From: Guptibacillus hwajinpoensis | Lineage (GTDB): Bacteria; Bacillota; Bacilli; Bacillales; Bacillaceae_O | Assembly (NCBI GenBank): GCA_016841765.1 | Contig: JAENYN010000002.1 | Span: 1-64,000, forward strand | Direction of reading: 5' to 3' | DNA length: 64,000 nt | Part shown: in pieces, positions 1-8,640 of the stretch | Layout of the letters: every line of letters begins with the position of its first letter | Position numbering within the stretch: the first letter of the stretch is position 1 | Notes under the pieces: generated by a model | Told to the model about the DNA's origin: nothing | The model's database searches: none | Seen by the model: the letters and a program-made list of their open reading frames with translations, nothing else | Made by a program: the position numbers and the translations under genes

Positions 1-21
1 AGAGGCTTTCAGCCGTAGAGC

Positions 22-50
22 AAACCACCCGTTCTCACGGGTGGTTTTGA
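22..50 (+). terminator. Intrinsic terminator at window start
   Basis: A 10-bp stem (AAACCACCCG with CGGGTGGTTT) with a six-base loop is followed by TTTTGATTT. It probably ends a gene lying left of the window; a reading frame closing with TAG at 16-18 may be the tail of that gene, but too little is present to name it. Confidence 0.6.
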
Positions 51-263
51 TTTATGTCCAGGGACCTGTGTTCAAATACCTATTTAACTGGAAAAATCCA
101 CTAACTTCACACTTGCTTCACAAAGGAGACACAATGATTTGACAAACATGTGAAAAACTGAACACATATCTTTTTAATGCTGAAAACCATGCTAATATGT
201 AGACATAGAAGTACTTCACAAATAGCACTTATAAACATCATTAATACTTAAGGAGTGAGTAAC

Positions 264-764
264 ATGGTTAAATGGTTAAGAGAAAACAACATCGCATCTG
301 CATTGCTGACTGTTTTGAGGGTTTACCTTGGTTATTCCTGGATCACGGGCGGCTGGGGAAAAATTACTGGCGGAGGTTTTGACGCTTCCGGTTTCATGAA
401 AGGCGCAATCGCTAATTCAACAGGCGATCATCCGGCTGTACAAGGCTGGTGGGCAACTTTCCTTGAAGGATTTGCCGTACCGAATGTCGGCCTCTTCAAT
501 TTCCTTGTCCCATGGGGAGAATTCCTTGTCGGTCTTGCTCTGATTCTTGGTATCTTCACAACATTCGCAGCGGTAATGGGTGCCACAATGAACTTTGCAT
601 TCCTGTTCTCCGGAACAACCAGCACTAACCCGCAAATGGTCATCCTGGCATTGTTCATTATCGTAGCTGGCGCCAATGCCGGTAAATACGGCCTTGACCG
701 TTATGTACTGCCGATCATCCGCAAGGCGCTTAACAAAGATGCGAAAGAAGTTTATACAAGTTAA
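264..764 (+). CDS. DoxX family membrane protein
   Basis: A 166-residue integral membrane protein of the DoxX family, small four-helix proteins of the cytoplasmic membrane often tied to thiol or quinone redox stress. Four hydrophobic stretches are visible, with the Gly-rich segment GGWGKITGGG after the first and PWGEFLVGLALILG in the middle, as is usual for DoxX. The start at ATG 264 is preferred over an in-frame GTG at 255 because AAGGAG (249-254) is then correctly spaced. The gene is monocistronic and closed by a strong terminator. The family call is secure; the physiological role is not visible here. Confidence 0.85.
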   Translation: MVKWLRENNIASALLTVLRVYLGYSWITGGWGKITGGGFDASGFMKGAIANSTGDHPAVQGWWATFLEGFAVPNVGLFNFLVPWGEFLVGLALILGIFTTFAAVMGATMNFAFLFSGTTSTNPQMVILALFIIVAGANAGKYGLDRYVLPIIRKALNKDAKEVYTS

Positions 765-779
765 TAGATTTCGAGTGAG

Positions 780-812
780 CAAATCCTCCAGGGAATGGGG
801 GATTTGTTTTTT
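780..812 (+). terminator. Terminator of the DoxX gene
   Basis: CAAATCCTCC pairs with GGGGGATTTG over a seven-base loop and is followed by a run of T residues, 15 bases after the DoxX stop codon. Confidence 0.85.
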
Positions 813-850
813 TGTTAGGCTTTATTAATGTGAATGTTAATAGTAGGCAG

Positions 851-889
851 AAAAAGAGAACTTCTAATTTTATAGAAGTTCTCTTTTTT
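851..889. terminator. Bidirectional terminator
   Basis: AAAAAGAGAACTTCTA and TAGAAGTTCTCTTTTTT form a long stem with A and T tracts on both sides, so it can stop transcription from either strand. On the minus side it would close the small gene at 944-1024. Confidence 0.8.
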
Positions 890-943
890 ACATTCGGCTT
901 ATTAAAATTGCGCTCTCTTTAACAGAATTGTCCGCTTGTCTTT

Positions 944-1024
944 TTAACTTTTAACAAAATCTTTGATGATGGATGCAATAGGAAAGGTCAAAATAGCAAC
1001 GACGATCCATAGCGTTTTTTTCAC
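944..1024 (-). CDS. Putative 26-residue membrane peptide
   Basis: A short reading frame encodes MKKTLWIVVAILTFPIAS followed by a charged tail ending IKDFVKS: a Lys-rich start, one hydrophobic segment of about 14 residues and a short polar C-terminus. The start is GTG at 1024 with GGAGGG at 1035-1040, a somewhat long spacing of about 11 bases. A bidirectional terminator lies downstream at 851-889. It resembles many small single-pass Bacillus peptides, but no family is recognised. It could be a chance frame; the ribosome binding site, composition and terminator argue for a gene. Confidence 0.45.
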   Translation of the reverse strand: MKKTLWIVVAILTFPIASIIKDFVKS

Positions 1025-1318
1025 TTTACACTTATCCCTCCTGCCAAATTCCTCCGTGAGGTTTTATCGTGTGTAAAACTAGATAGTCTAAGTGTATCAC
1101 ATGTTTTTTGTGTACAGGAACAATTTACCATTAATGATACGGTCATTCCTAGTGAATTCATTTGTCGGATGATTCTTTACCTTAAACCAAGCAAGGTTTT
1201 TTCAGCGGCACAATAATGGCGAAAAACGGCAGGAATAACAGGTTCAGAAATTGAAAAAGGAAGCAGGCAAATAGCATACTAATGATATCAATATGGTAGA
1301 GAAAGGGAGGGAAACCGA

Positions 1319-1861
1319 ATGGAAATGAACCGTAAATTAATTGTTTTCATAGCAACAAGTCTCGATGGATTCATTGCAAGAGAAGATGAATCGCTGGACT
1401 GGCTGTTCAAAGTGGAAGGTGAGGGTGATAACGGATATTCGGATTTTTACGAAACCGTTGATACGATTTTGATGGGCCGAAAAACGTATGACTGGGTCAT
1501 GAAGCACGAGAACGGGAAGTTCCCCTATGAAAATAAAGAGTGTTATGTATTCTCAAGAACTGTCCATGAACATACAAACAATGTCACTTTTGTCCAGGAG
1601 GATCCAGTGTCCCTGGTTGGAAAATTAAAGCGCAAGAAAGGGGACAACATCTGGCTTGTCGGCGGCGGAGAGCTGATTCATTCATTTTTAAAGGAAAAAC
1701 TGATCGATGAATTGATCGTCACAATTGCCCCGGTGCTCATCGGAACAGGAATCCGATTATTTAAGGAAGGCGATTTTGAACTGGAGTTGAAACTTAAAAA
1801 TAGTAAGAGGTTCAACCAGTTTGTTGAACTTCACTATGAGGCCAAGCAGGACCTTAAATAG
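1319..1861 (+). CDS. Dihydrofolate reductase family protein (RibD C-terminal-like)
   Basis: A 180-residue protein of the RibD C-terminal/dihydrofolate-reductase superfamily (YwjB/YyaP type). Visible family marks are the N-terminal strand RKLIVFIATSLDGFIAR, the segment DTILMGRKTYDWV, and the nucleotide-binding Gly motif NIWLVGGGELIHSFL, with a C-terminal strand PVLIGTGIRLF. These proteins bind NADPH and probably reduce a pterin- or flavin-like substrate, but most are not true folate enzymes. GGGAGG at 1306-1311 supports ATG 1319; ATG 1325 is an alternative. It stands alone and no terminator is evident. Confidence 0.85.
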   Translation: MEMNRKLIVFIATSLDGFIAREDESLDWLFKVEGEGDNGYSDFYETVDTILMGRKTYDWVMKHENGKFPYENKECYVFSRTVHEHTNNVTFVQEDPVSLVGKLKRKKGDNIWLVGGGELIHSFLKEKLIDELIVTIAPVLIGTGIRLFKEGDFELELKLKNSKRFNQFVELHYEAKQDLK

Positions 1862-2058
1862 AAATTGGTCTTTCACCTGTTTAGGCCTGGGTAGTTTGCG
1901 GGATTGATGATGGGATGAAAATAGAGCTTGGTTCTTAATAGTTGACGATGTAATTTACCGAAAGGCATGAAAGAGGGTGAAGATTCAGTTGACATAGGGA
2001 CCGGATGGATAATTCAATCTTCAGGACCTGTGATTGGGTAGATAGAGAAAATAAGGGT
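1862..2058. other. Intergenic stretch without recognisable genes
   Basis: No reading frame with a ribosome binding site, no hairpin terminator and no conserved RNA motif was seen between the DHFR-like gene and the repeat array that follows. Together with that array and a terminator it makes a gap of about 450 bases. Confidence 0.5.
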
Positions 2059-2215
2059 ACTGAACGTCAATTCAGTGCACGTAAACAGCAAGAAGGGCAA
2101 AACAAAAGCACTGAACGGTAATTCAGTGCGTGTAATCTATTCAATATGCGAAATAAGAGAACTGAAGCCCAATTCATTACGTGTAACCAGCTAAAAGAGC
2201 AAACTACTGAACCCC
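2059..2215. repeat. Degenerate tandem repeat, 51-bp period
   Basis: Four decaying units begin with ACTGAA at 2059, 2110, 2161 and 2206. The first two share ACTGAACG, AATTCAGTGC and GTAA at the same offsets. The array is noncoding; an open frame across it on the minus strand has Cys-rich, non-protein-like composition and no ribosome binding site. The period equals that of an unrelated array near 19.08 kb. Confidence 0.65.
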
Positions 2216-2269
2216 GCCGTCCGTCCCTAAAAAAGAGAAGAGCCATACACGGCATCACAAAACAGCAAC

Positions 2270-2300
2270 AAGCATGCGGCACATGACCGCATGCTTATTT
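2270..2300 (-). terminator. Terminator of htpX
   Basis: GCATGCGG (2272-2279) pairs with CCGCATGC (2287-2294), eight bases beyond the htpX stop; the T tract is interrupted on the minus strand. Confidence 0.6.
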
Positions 2301-2307
2301 TAATAGA

Positions 2308-3225
2308 TTATTTAGCCATCAGCCGCTCAATCCGGTCATCAAGGTCTGGGTGGGTGGAAAAGAGAGCGAGTCCTTTTTTGCCGTTGATTTTCAAGGTTGC
2401 AATCGCTTCGGAATCTTCATTTCTCACCCGGCCGCTGTATGTCTGCAGGGAACGGAGGGCGTGAACCATCTTGTCCTTGCCGGCAAGATCGGCCCCGCCT
2501 TTGTCCGCATGGAATTCACGATAGCGGGAGAAGGCGAAGACGACAAGGCTGCCGAGAATCGAGAAGACAATCTGGAATACAAGAACAGCAATGAAATGGA
2601 CTATTGGCGCAAGGTCTTCTTTGACAAACCGGGATACTGCCCAGGCGGCGACGCGTGACAGGAAGACTACGAATGTATTTACAACACCCTGCAACAGGGT
2701 CATCGTCACCATATCACCGTTTGTGATATGGGCGACTTCATGGGCAAGAACGCCTTCGACGGCATCGTCATCCATCTCCTGCAGCAGTCCGGTTGAAACA
2801 GCGACAAGGGACCGCTTCTTGGACGGGCCGGTCGCAAATGCGTTTACTTCAGGTGACCGGTAGATGCCGACTTCCGGCATTTTCACCATGCCCGCAGCAC
2901 GTGCCAGCCTGTGCACTCTTTCGACGAGGTTGCGTTCAGCAGGGGACAGCGATCCGTCGGGGTTCAAAACCTGGACGCCCATCATTTTTTTGGCCATCCA
3001 GCGTGACATCAAAAGGGACATGAAGGAACCGGTGAAACCGACCACGGCACTGAATGCAAGCAGTGTGCCGAGATCAAGCGTCCCGTCCAAATTGATATAG
3101 TTACCGACATTGAAGACAGACAACACAATCATGATCGTCGTCAAGACGAGAATGTTAGTCAGGATGAATAAGAATATTCGTTTCCCCATTTGTTTATCTA
3201 CCTCTTTCTTTGTTTTCGGGTTCAT
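2308..3225 (-). CDS. htpX: Membrane zinc metalloprotease HtpX (M48 family)
   Basis: A 305-residue heat-shock membrane protease that cuts misfolded or damaged membrane proteins. Two N-terminal membrane segments (about 15-38 and 55-75) precede the catalytic domain; the zinc motif HEVAH lies at 162-166 and the third ligand probably in [11 protein letters not shown] near residue 237. Two further hydrophobic segments lie between them, with the active site facing the cytoplasm as in E. coli HtpX. Length and motif order are typical for Bacillus HtpX. The gene is monocistronic and divergent from the DUF1836 gene. Confidence 0.95.
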   Translation of the reverse strand: MNPKTKKEVDKQMGKRIFLFILTNILVLTTIMIVLSVFNVGNYINLDGTLDLGTLLAFSAVVGFTGSFMSLLMSRWMAKKMMGVQVLNPDGSLSPAERNLVERVHRLARAAGMVKMPEVGIYRSPEVNAFATGPSKKRSLVAVSTGLLQEMDDDAVEGVLAHEVAHITNGDMVTMTLLQGVVNTFVVFLSRVAAWAVSRFVKEDLAPIVHFIAVLVFQIVFSILGSLVVFAFSRYREFHADKGGADLAGKDKMVHALRSLQTYSGRVRNEDSEAIATLKINGKKGLALFSTHPDLDDRIERLMAK

Positions 3226-3362
3226 TTGAACTTATTATAAAGGAGTTTTCTATTATTTGCAACGTTATTATGGAGGATTGATGCCATAATTTGACGGCTT
3301 TAATATAGAAGGATACGATAAGAAAAAAGCGTTCTCGTGTGTCAGAAAAGAGGTTGAAGAGG

Positions 3363-4070
3363 ATGAGCGGACTTCAGTTTTCGAGAAAGCAAATGGCGCA
3401 GCTGTTGGCCAGCCTGCGAGAAGATGGAATAAAGCCGATACGGCCAATCCTTGATGAGATAAGGGATGCCGCGGATGGTGGAGGGACCGACCCGGAAATC
3501 ATCCAAAAGCTGATGAAACGGATCAACAGGCCTGAAGTGGGATTATCGTTGAATGAAATCGTGACGCTTGGGAATTTGCTTGAATTCACAAAACTCAGCC
3601 ATGGCGCAGTGCAAAACTGGGTGAAGCGTGATGTAAGGGAGCTGGTCGGCTCGCCGCTGCTCGGAAAGAAATATACAGTAGAGCAAGCTGCAACCCTTTT
3701 TATTGTGGAAGATTTGAAGCATTCACTTGATTTTGAATCCATCCGGTCCATCCTGCAGCTCGTTTTCAATAATCCGGAAGACCGTTCGGATGATATCATC
3801 GATCCGGTCGATTTGTTTTTTGCCTATTCTTCTTTGTTTGAAAGAATGCAGGAAGCGTTCAAGGATGGAACAGACCAGGGGCTCGGGCTCAACGGCACAA
3901 CCCGGGAGTGGATCGAAACAGAAGCCGCTGCCTTTACTGGCAAATATGAGTCAATTTCTAAAAGCGAGCAGCAAGCAATCAGCACTGTAATCACTATTTG
4001 CCTCTTTTCAGTGCAGTCCGCCTGGTTCCAATACCAGGCAAAAATGGTTACTGGTGAACTCTTGAAGTAA
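3363..4070 (+). CDS. DUF1836-type putative DNA-binding protein
   Basis: A 235-residue soluble protein matching the DUF1836 pattern. The middle carries a MerR-like winged helix-turn-helix (LTKLSHGAVQNWVKR style segment, then YTVEQAATLFIVEDLKHSL), where the first helices usually bind DNA; the C-terminal half is helical. The ATG at 3363 is chosen because AAAAGAGG (3346-3353) sits nine bases upstream; an in-frame GTG at 3339 lacks a site. It is a likely regulator of unknown target. It is followed by a two-tier terminator and stands alone. Confidence 0.7.
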   Translation: MSGLQFSRKQMAQLLASLREDGIKPIRPILDEIRDAADGGGTDPEIIQKLMKRINRPEVGLSLNEIVTLGNLLEFTKLSHGAVQNWVKRDVRELVGSPLLGKKYTVEQAATLFIVEDLKHSLDFESIRSILQLVFNNPEDRSDDIIDPVDLFFAYSSLFERMQEAFKDGTDQGLGLNGTTREWIETEAAAFTGKYESISKSEQQAISTVITICLFSVQSAWFQYQAKMVTGELLK

Positions 4071-4081
4071 CATTGATAGGG

Positions 4082-4128
4082 GTACTGGTTAACGGTCCTG
4101 CTTAGGGACCGCAGACCGGTGCTTTTTC
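4082..4128 (+). terminator. Nested terminator after DUF1836 gene
   Basis: An outer 8-bp helix (4082-4089 with 4115-4122) encloses an inner GGTCC/GGACC hairpin (4094-4098 with 4106-4110) and is followed by TTTTTCATT. Confidence 0.7.
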
Positions 4129-4289
4129 ATTATGAAGGAAATGATAAAATGTTGCTTTGTTGGTAAAAAGCCAAAGGGAGTCATCCTGCTCCAGGTGGAA
4201 GCAGCGGCTATCGTAGTCATTAGCGGTGATCCTCACATCCTGCCGGTACCCCTGCTTATGTGTAAAGCGGGCGCCCTGCGCGTTTGTTC

Positions 4290-4408
4290 CATATAGGAAA
4301 GTATTCCAGCAAGGGAGTATTTCGACGCATCTGCCAATTTTAAGAAGATAGACAAGGGCAGCTACGCCTTGTCTTCGCCTATAGGCTCGCCAAATGGCGA
4401 GTTTTTCT
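4290..4408 (+). promoter_or_regulatory. Structured leader with terminator upstream of the S8 protease, riboswitch-like
   Basis: The 550-base gap before the protease holds ordered hairpins. TATTCC/GGAGTA forms a small hairpin; CTGCC (4331-4335) can pair with GGCAG (4357-4361); GACAAGG (4351-4357) can instead pair with CCTTGTC (4367-4373), and these two pairings exclude each other. A terminator CTCGCC/GGCGAG plus five T follows at 4386-4406. Fragments such as GACGCA followed by GGCAGCTACGCC recall the cyclic-di-GMP-I riboswitch, but the match is partial and I do not assign a class. A TATAAT-like hexamer at 4513-4518 could give a second, leaderless transcript. Confidence 0.4.
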
Positions 4409-4626
4409 TCTGTTTTTGCCGAGAAAACACCATGGTGCGATGCAAGAGTATGCGTCCTGGTACTTCAACATGTACAACAGCCCTGTTTAGAAGAGCGGAC
4501 CAATAAAAACTCTATAATTTAAAAATATACGCCTTTTGGCCGATGCGCTTATATCCAATGCCTAATAGGACTGAAGCCTTAATTATGTGATAATTAAGAA
4601 AACTGATGAAACAGGGAGGGTGTTCC

Positions 4627-7080
4627 ATGAAGCTGAAAAGCTTTTTAATCGCACTTATGCTGGCTTTTTCGACGATTTTTTCCGTGTTTCTTCCTCAACA
4701 GGCCGGGGCAGAGATTGCGCTTGATAAGATTGATGAACAAATAACAGCGAAACTGGCTGAGACGGCCGGCACGCTCCAGGTGATTGTGACATTCAAGGGT
4801 GAGGGTGCTCCTGATCCCGAGCAAATCGATCTGCTTGAAAGGGCGGGCATTTCAGCAGGTATAACCTTCCAGAGCCTGCCGATGGCCGGAATTACAGCAA
4901 ATCTGGACCAAATCAAACAACTTGCCAAAAGTCCTGAAGTGTATTCGATTTATTTCAATGAAGCGGTTGAATACGAAAACGATACGGCGACAGCCTTCAC
5001 CGGCGTTGACAGGGTGAGAACGGATGAGACAATGCGGCAGCTAAACGGCGGTTTGCCGGTGACAGGCAAGGGAATCGGGGTTGTAGTGAATGACAGCGGC
5101 ATTGATGGCACGCATGATGACCACAAATTCGGTGAAAACCTCGTGCAAAATGTTATGGCTTCAACGAATTTGAACGCCCTTTCTGAACTGCTGCCGATTT
5201 CTTATATCGAAAATGTGCCGAATTCGGACAGTACTGGCGGGCATGGAACGCATGTCGCAGGGATTGTCGGCGGTACAGGTGAAAAGTCGGCAGGGAAATA
5301 TGAAGGGGCGGCGCCAGGGGCCGACTTGATCGGATACGGATCCGGAGCGGCAGTGGCGATCCTTGATACGCTTGGCGGTTTTGATTATGCACTTACAAAC
5401 CAGGCCAAATATGATATACGGGTCATTACGAATTCATGGGGAACCACAAGTGATGCCGGAACCGATTTCGATCCGCTTGATCCGATAAATGTAGCGACGA
5501 AAAAGCTTTATGACCGGGGCATTATCACTGTTTTTTCGGCGGGGAACTCAGGACCTGCTGATTCGACGATTTCCGGGAATTATAAAAAGGCACCGTGGGT
5601 TATTACCGTTGCAGCTGGCACAAACCAGGGAAAATTGACGGACTTTTCCTCCCGGGGTGCGGCCGGGAAGGGCGGAACGGTCAATATCGCAGGAGAAACA
5701 TTCACATGGGAAGACAGGCCAACCATCACTGCACCGGGAGAAGGCATTGTATCAACGCGGGTGATTGCGCCGGTATCAAGCCTGGGAGCGGCAGATGATG
5801 CCGAAAATATCGAACCTGCTTACCTTCCGTACTATACGACGATGAGCGGCACATCGATGGCAGCGCCGCATGTCGCCGGTGTGATCGCACTTATGCTGGA
5901 AGCAAATCCGGGTCTTTCACCCGATGAAGTCAAAGCGATCATCCAGGATACCGCTTCGAACATGCCTGGCTATGAAGCATGGGAAGCAGGGGCCGGTTAT
6001 GTGAATGCATACACGGCCGTTGATGCACCGTTCACCGGGAGGGAATACGGAACGACCGTCAATATGAACCGCACCTTCAATGCGAATGTGGAAATGGGCG
6101 TTGACCGTGAGTCGTTCGAAATGGATTTCAGTGTTCTCGGCAGTAACGAAAAACCATTTACACTTGAAGAAGGATTGACTGAGCTGACGGCTTCAATTAA
6201 TGCGAGAGGGCTGCTCGGTGAAACAGGAAACCCGATTAATCTGGTGCTGGTCGACCCGGATGGAAACCGGCACAGTTCAGGTGTCTCCGTTTTGTTTCCG
6301 CTTTATACCAACCGCACCGTCCAGGTAACCGCTCCGAAAGCAGGAGAGTGGAAGCTGAAACTGGAAGGTCTTGAAGGGCTTGTTGCACTCGATGAAACAG
6401 TTAAAGGGGAACTTGTCTTTAAACAGGCAGGCGGTTTTACAGGCCTGAACGATATCGCCGGCCATCCGGCCGAGGCTGCGATCAAAACGGCGGTAAGCGA
6501 GCGGCTGGCCGACAGTAATCATAATGGCGAATTCCGGCCCGATGATAACCTTAAGCGGATCGAGCTGGCTGAATATCTGGTGATGGGGGCGGGAATCCGC
6601 CAGTCCCTGCCGGAAAAAGCGAGTTTCAAGGATGTAAACGGAAGTGCTGTTCCGTTTGCAGAAGCGGTAGCGGTGGATGGAGCCGCTCTCAGGGATACCT
6701 GGCAGCATGACAGTGGCGTCATGCTGCCGGACGCTGATGGGAAATTTGCGCCAAACAAGGGCATCAATCGGGCTGAACTGGCATACAGCCTCGTTCAGAA
6801 CCTCGGGCTCGAACAGGAGGCAAAAGCGAAAAACAATGAACCGGTCACTGTCCAGTACGGAACTGAGCGGATTCCCCTGAAAGATGCGGGCGATATTCCA
6901 GCAGAGCTGCGCGGCTATGTCCAGCTGGCACTTGACCTTAATATCATTAATGCCAGCTTCGCTGTTGAAAAGGGTCCCTACGATCTTGAGCTGGAAGTCA
7001 CGGCTGTTTTCAACCCTGATGGCACGGTAACGCGAGCTGATTACGCAGTTGCTGCCAGCCGGTATTTTGCGGCTTATTAA
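4627..7080 (+). CDS. Secreted S8 subtilisin-like protease with SLH-like C-terminus
   Basis: An 817-residue exported serine protease. Residues 1 to about 28 are a signal peptide ending AGA; an inhibitor-I9-like propeptide follows (about 30-120). The catalytic triad is visible as Asp in VVVNDSGIDGTH (about 156), His in GGHGTHVAGIVGG (about 206) and Ser in MSGTSMAAPHVAG (about 410), with oxyanion Asn in SAGNSGP (about 307). Between Asn and Ser lies an inserted strand region (TVNIAGETFTWED), a small PA-like remnant. A beta domain follows, then about 200 residues of S-layer-homology-like sequence (FRPDDNLKRIELAEYL; FAPNKGINRAELAYSL), which would tether it to the cell wall. GGGAGGG at 4614-4620 fixes ATG 4627 rather than 4606. 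Confidence 0.92.
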   Translation: MKLKSFLIALMLAFSTIFSVFLPQQAGAEIALDKIDEQITAKLAETAGTLQVIVTFKGEGAPDPEQIDLLERAGISAGITFQSLPMAGITANLDQIKQLAKSPEVYSIYFNEAVEYENDTATAFTGVDRVRTDETMRQLNGGLPVTGKGIGVVVNDSGIDGTHDDHKFGENLVQNVMASTNLNALSELLPISYIENVPNSDSTGGHGTHVAGIVGGTGEKSAGKYEGAAPGADLIGYGSGAAVAILDTLGGFDYALTNQAKYDIRVITNSWGTTSDAGTDFDPLDPINVATKKLYDRGIITVFSAGNSGPADSTISGNYKKAPWVITVAAGTNQGKLTDFSSRGAAGKGGTVNIAGETFTWEDRPTITAPGEGIVSTRVIAPVSSLGAADDAENIEPAYLPYYTTMSGTSMAAPHVAGVIALMLEANPGLSPDEVKAIIQDTASNMPGYEAWEAGAGYVNAYTAVDAPFTGREYGTTVNMNRTFNANVEMGVDRESFEMDFSVLGSNEKPFTLEEGLTELTASINARGLLGETGNPINLVLVDPDGNRHSSGVSVLFPLYTNRTVQVTAPKAGEWKLKLEGLEGLVALDETVKGELVFKQAGGFTGLNDIAGHPAEAAIKTAVSERLADSNHNGEFRPDDNLKRIELAEYLVMGAGIRQSLPEKASFKDVNGSAVPFAEAVAVDGAALRDTWQHDSGVMLPDADGKFAPNKGINRAELAYSLVQNLGLEQEAKAKNNEPVTVQYGTERIPLKDAGDIPAELRGYVQLALDLNIINASFAVEKGPYDLELEVTAVFNPDGTVTRADYAVAASRYFAAY

Positions 7081-7086
7081 AGAAGA

Positions 7087-7129
7087 AGCAGAAGCAACGG
7101 ATAGATTCCATTGCTTCTGCTTTTTTTGT
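7087..7129 (+). terminator. Terminator of the S8 protease gene
   Basis: AGCAGAAGCAA pairs with TTGCTTCTGCT and is followed by seven T residues, directly after the stop codon. Confidence 0.9.
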
Positions 7130-7144
7130 TTTTACAGAATCTCC

Positions 7145-8622
7145 GAACGTGAAAGCCCACTCCTTTAGGTGTGGGATGAGAGTGAGGTCAAATACGGAGT
7201 ACCCCTTATAAACTGAAAGTTTGGGGTGCTTCAAGTATTTGAAAATCCTTGATTTCTTTTTTGTGGATCGGTGCAGTTGGATTTAAGATGATTCAACAAT
7301 GAACACCAAAATCTGAATTAGCTGAAAAGATATGGAGAATTGAACAGGAGATTTCAATGATTGAACGTAAGTTGAAAAGGAGGTGAATGATATGTCTCAA
7401 GCAATAACGGTCAAAATCAAACTTCTTCCTTCAAAAGAGCAAGAAGGCATTTTAGCTGATATGGGTAAGGAATATATCGCAACGATTAACACATTAGTAT
7501 CCGAAATGGTTGCAGAAAAGAAAGTAACGAAAAAGACAACAAAACATATTCTGTCTTGCCTTCCAAGTGCGGTGAAAAACCAAGCCATTCAAGATGCGAA
7601 AAGCGTGTTTAAAAAAGCGAAGAAGAGCAAGTACAAGAAAATCCCTTTTTTAAAGAAGCCGGTATGCGTGTGGAATAACCAAAACTATTCGCTCGATTCC
7701 TCTGCCATTTTTTTGCCCTTAATGATTGGCGGCAAAGCAAAAAAAGTACCGATTCGTGCTTTATTAGTGGATAAGGAGAATCGTCATTTCGATTTATTAA
7801 AACATAAGTTAGGCACACTTCGTATCACGAAGAAAGCGAATAAATGGATGGCCCAAATTTCTGTCACCCTTCCTACTGAAGAGAAAACAGGCACAAAAAT
7901 AATGGGTGTGGACTTAGGCTTAAAAGTACCTGCGGTCGCTGTAACGGAAAATGGCCAAACTCGTTTCTTTGGGAACGGCAGGCAAAACAAATACATGAAA
8001 CGTAAATTTCGCTCGATCCGAAAGGAATTAGGGAAGAAAAAGAAAGTGAACGCCATTCGCAAACTCAATGATAAAGAACAACGCTGGATGAAAGACCAAG
8101 ACCACAAGGTAACTCGTGCGATTGTTGATTTCGCAAAAGAAAAGAATGTTTCTGTCATTCGCTTAGAACAATTAGCGAACATCAGGCAGACGACAAGAAC
8201 AAGTCGTAAAAACGAAAAGAATTTGCACACATGGTCCTTTTATCGTTTATCTCAATTCATCGAGTATAAAGCGAATTTAGCTGGCATTAAAGTTGAATAC
8301 GTGAACCCTGTTTATACAAGCCAAACATGTCCGGAATGTTCAGCTAAAAACAAGGCACAAGACCGCAAATATAAGTGCAAATGCGGGTTTGAAACTCATA
8401 GAGATCGAGTCGGTGCTATGAATATTAGATATGCACCTGTGATTGATGGTAACAGTCAATCAGCCTAATATGCTATATGCACTGTATTAGGAGGGGCAAT
8501 GAGATGCCCTTATCTTGAGGCCATATTGAGATACTAGAAATAGACTTCTCTCTCATCACTCAAGAATCCCACTCATAAGCCGCAAGGTTTAGAGTTTACG
8601 CCTTTAGGCGTGGGAGTCTCAA
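7145..8622 (+). mobile_element. IS200/IS605-group element carrying only tnpB (IS1341-like)
   Basis: The element has a hairpin near the left end (CCCAC 7156-7160 with GTGGG 7171-7175 around TCCTTTAGGT) and a hairpin near the right end (ACGCC-TTTA-GGCGT at 8598-8611, then GGGAGTCTCAAG). Both ends share CCTTTAGG and GTGGGA, as subterminal palindromes of this family do. There are no terminal inverted repeats or target duplications, also typical. No tnpA (Y1 transposase) is present, so movement would need a transposase in trans. Exact ends are uncertain by about 15 bases. Confidence 0.7.
7392..8468 (+). CDS. tnpB: TnpB family RNA-guided endonuclease
   Basis: A 358-residue TnpB protein, the compact ancestor-like relative of Cas12 nucleases. 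An N-terminal helical/OrfB domain is followed by a split RuvC domain with all three acidic residues present: Asp in GVDLGLKVP (about 174), Glu in RLEQLANIR (about 259) and Asp in HRDRVGAMNI (about 338). A zinc finger CPEC...CKC lies just before the last motif. All motifs are intact, so it is likely active. GGAGGTGA at 7380-7387 fixes ATG 7392. Composition is more A-rich than the flanking chromosomal genes, consistent with transfer. Its guide RNA would come from the right end of the element. Confidence 0.93.
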   Translation: MSQAITVKIKLLPSKEQEGILADMGKEYIATINTLVSEMVAEKKVTKKTTKHILSCLPSAVKNQAIQDAKSVFKKAKKSKYKKIPFLKKPVCVWNNQNYSLDSSAIFLPLMIGGKAKKVPIRALLVDKENRHFDLLKHKLGTLRITKKANKWMAQISVTLPTEEKTGTKIMGVDLGLKVPAVAVTENGQTRFFGNGRQNKYMKRKFRSIRKELGKKKKVNAIRKLNDKEQRWMKDQDHKVTRAIVDFAKEKNVSVIRLEQLANIRQTTRTSRKNEKNLHTWSFYRLSQFIEYKANLAGIKVEYVNPVYTSQTCPECSAKNKAQDRKYKCKCGFETHRDRVGAMNIRYAPVIDGNSQSA

Positions 8623-8640
8623 GTCTCTTCCACACTAAAT
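8469..8640 (+). ncRNA. Candidate right-end guide RNA (omega/reRNA) of the TnpB element
   Basis: In studied IS605 elements the right-end RNA overlaps the 3' end of tnpB, runs to the element boundary and uses the adjoining host bases as guide. Here the 150 bases after the tnpB stop are noncoding, contain several short hairpins and end in the ACGCC/GGCGT hairpin. The guide would begin after about 8622. This is inferred from position and family, not from a recognised covariance pattern. Confidence 0.4.

Noticed and set aside
2059-2215. Possible CRISPR array
   Set aside because: Whole 51-bp units decay together, with no constant-repeat/variable-spacer pattern and no cas genes. The same applies to 14216-14590, 19070-19220 and 53731-53838.
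7240-7391. Upstream partner gene of TnpB
   Set aside because: The frame reading SELAEKIWRIEQEISMIER before tnpB has no start codon after its nearest upstream stop; it may be a remnant but is not a supportable gene.
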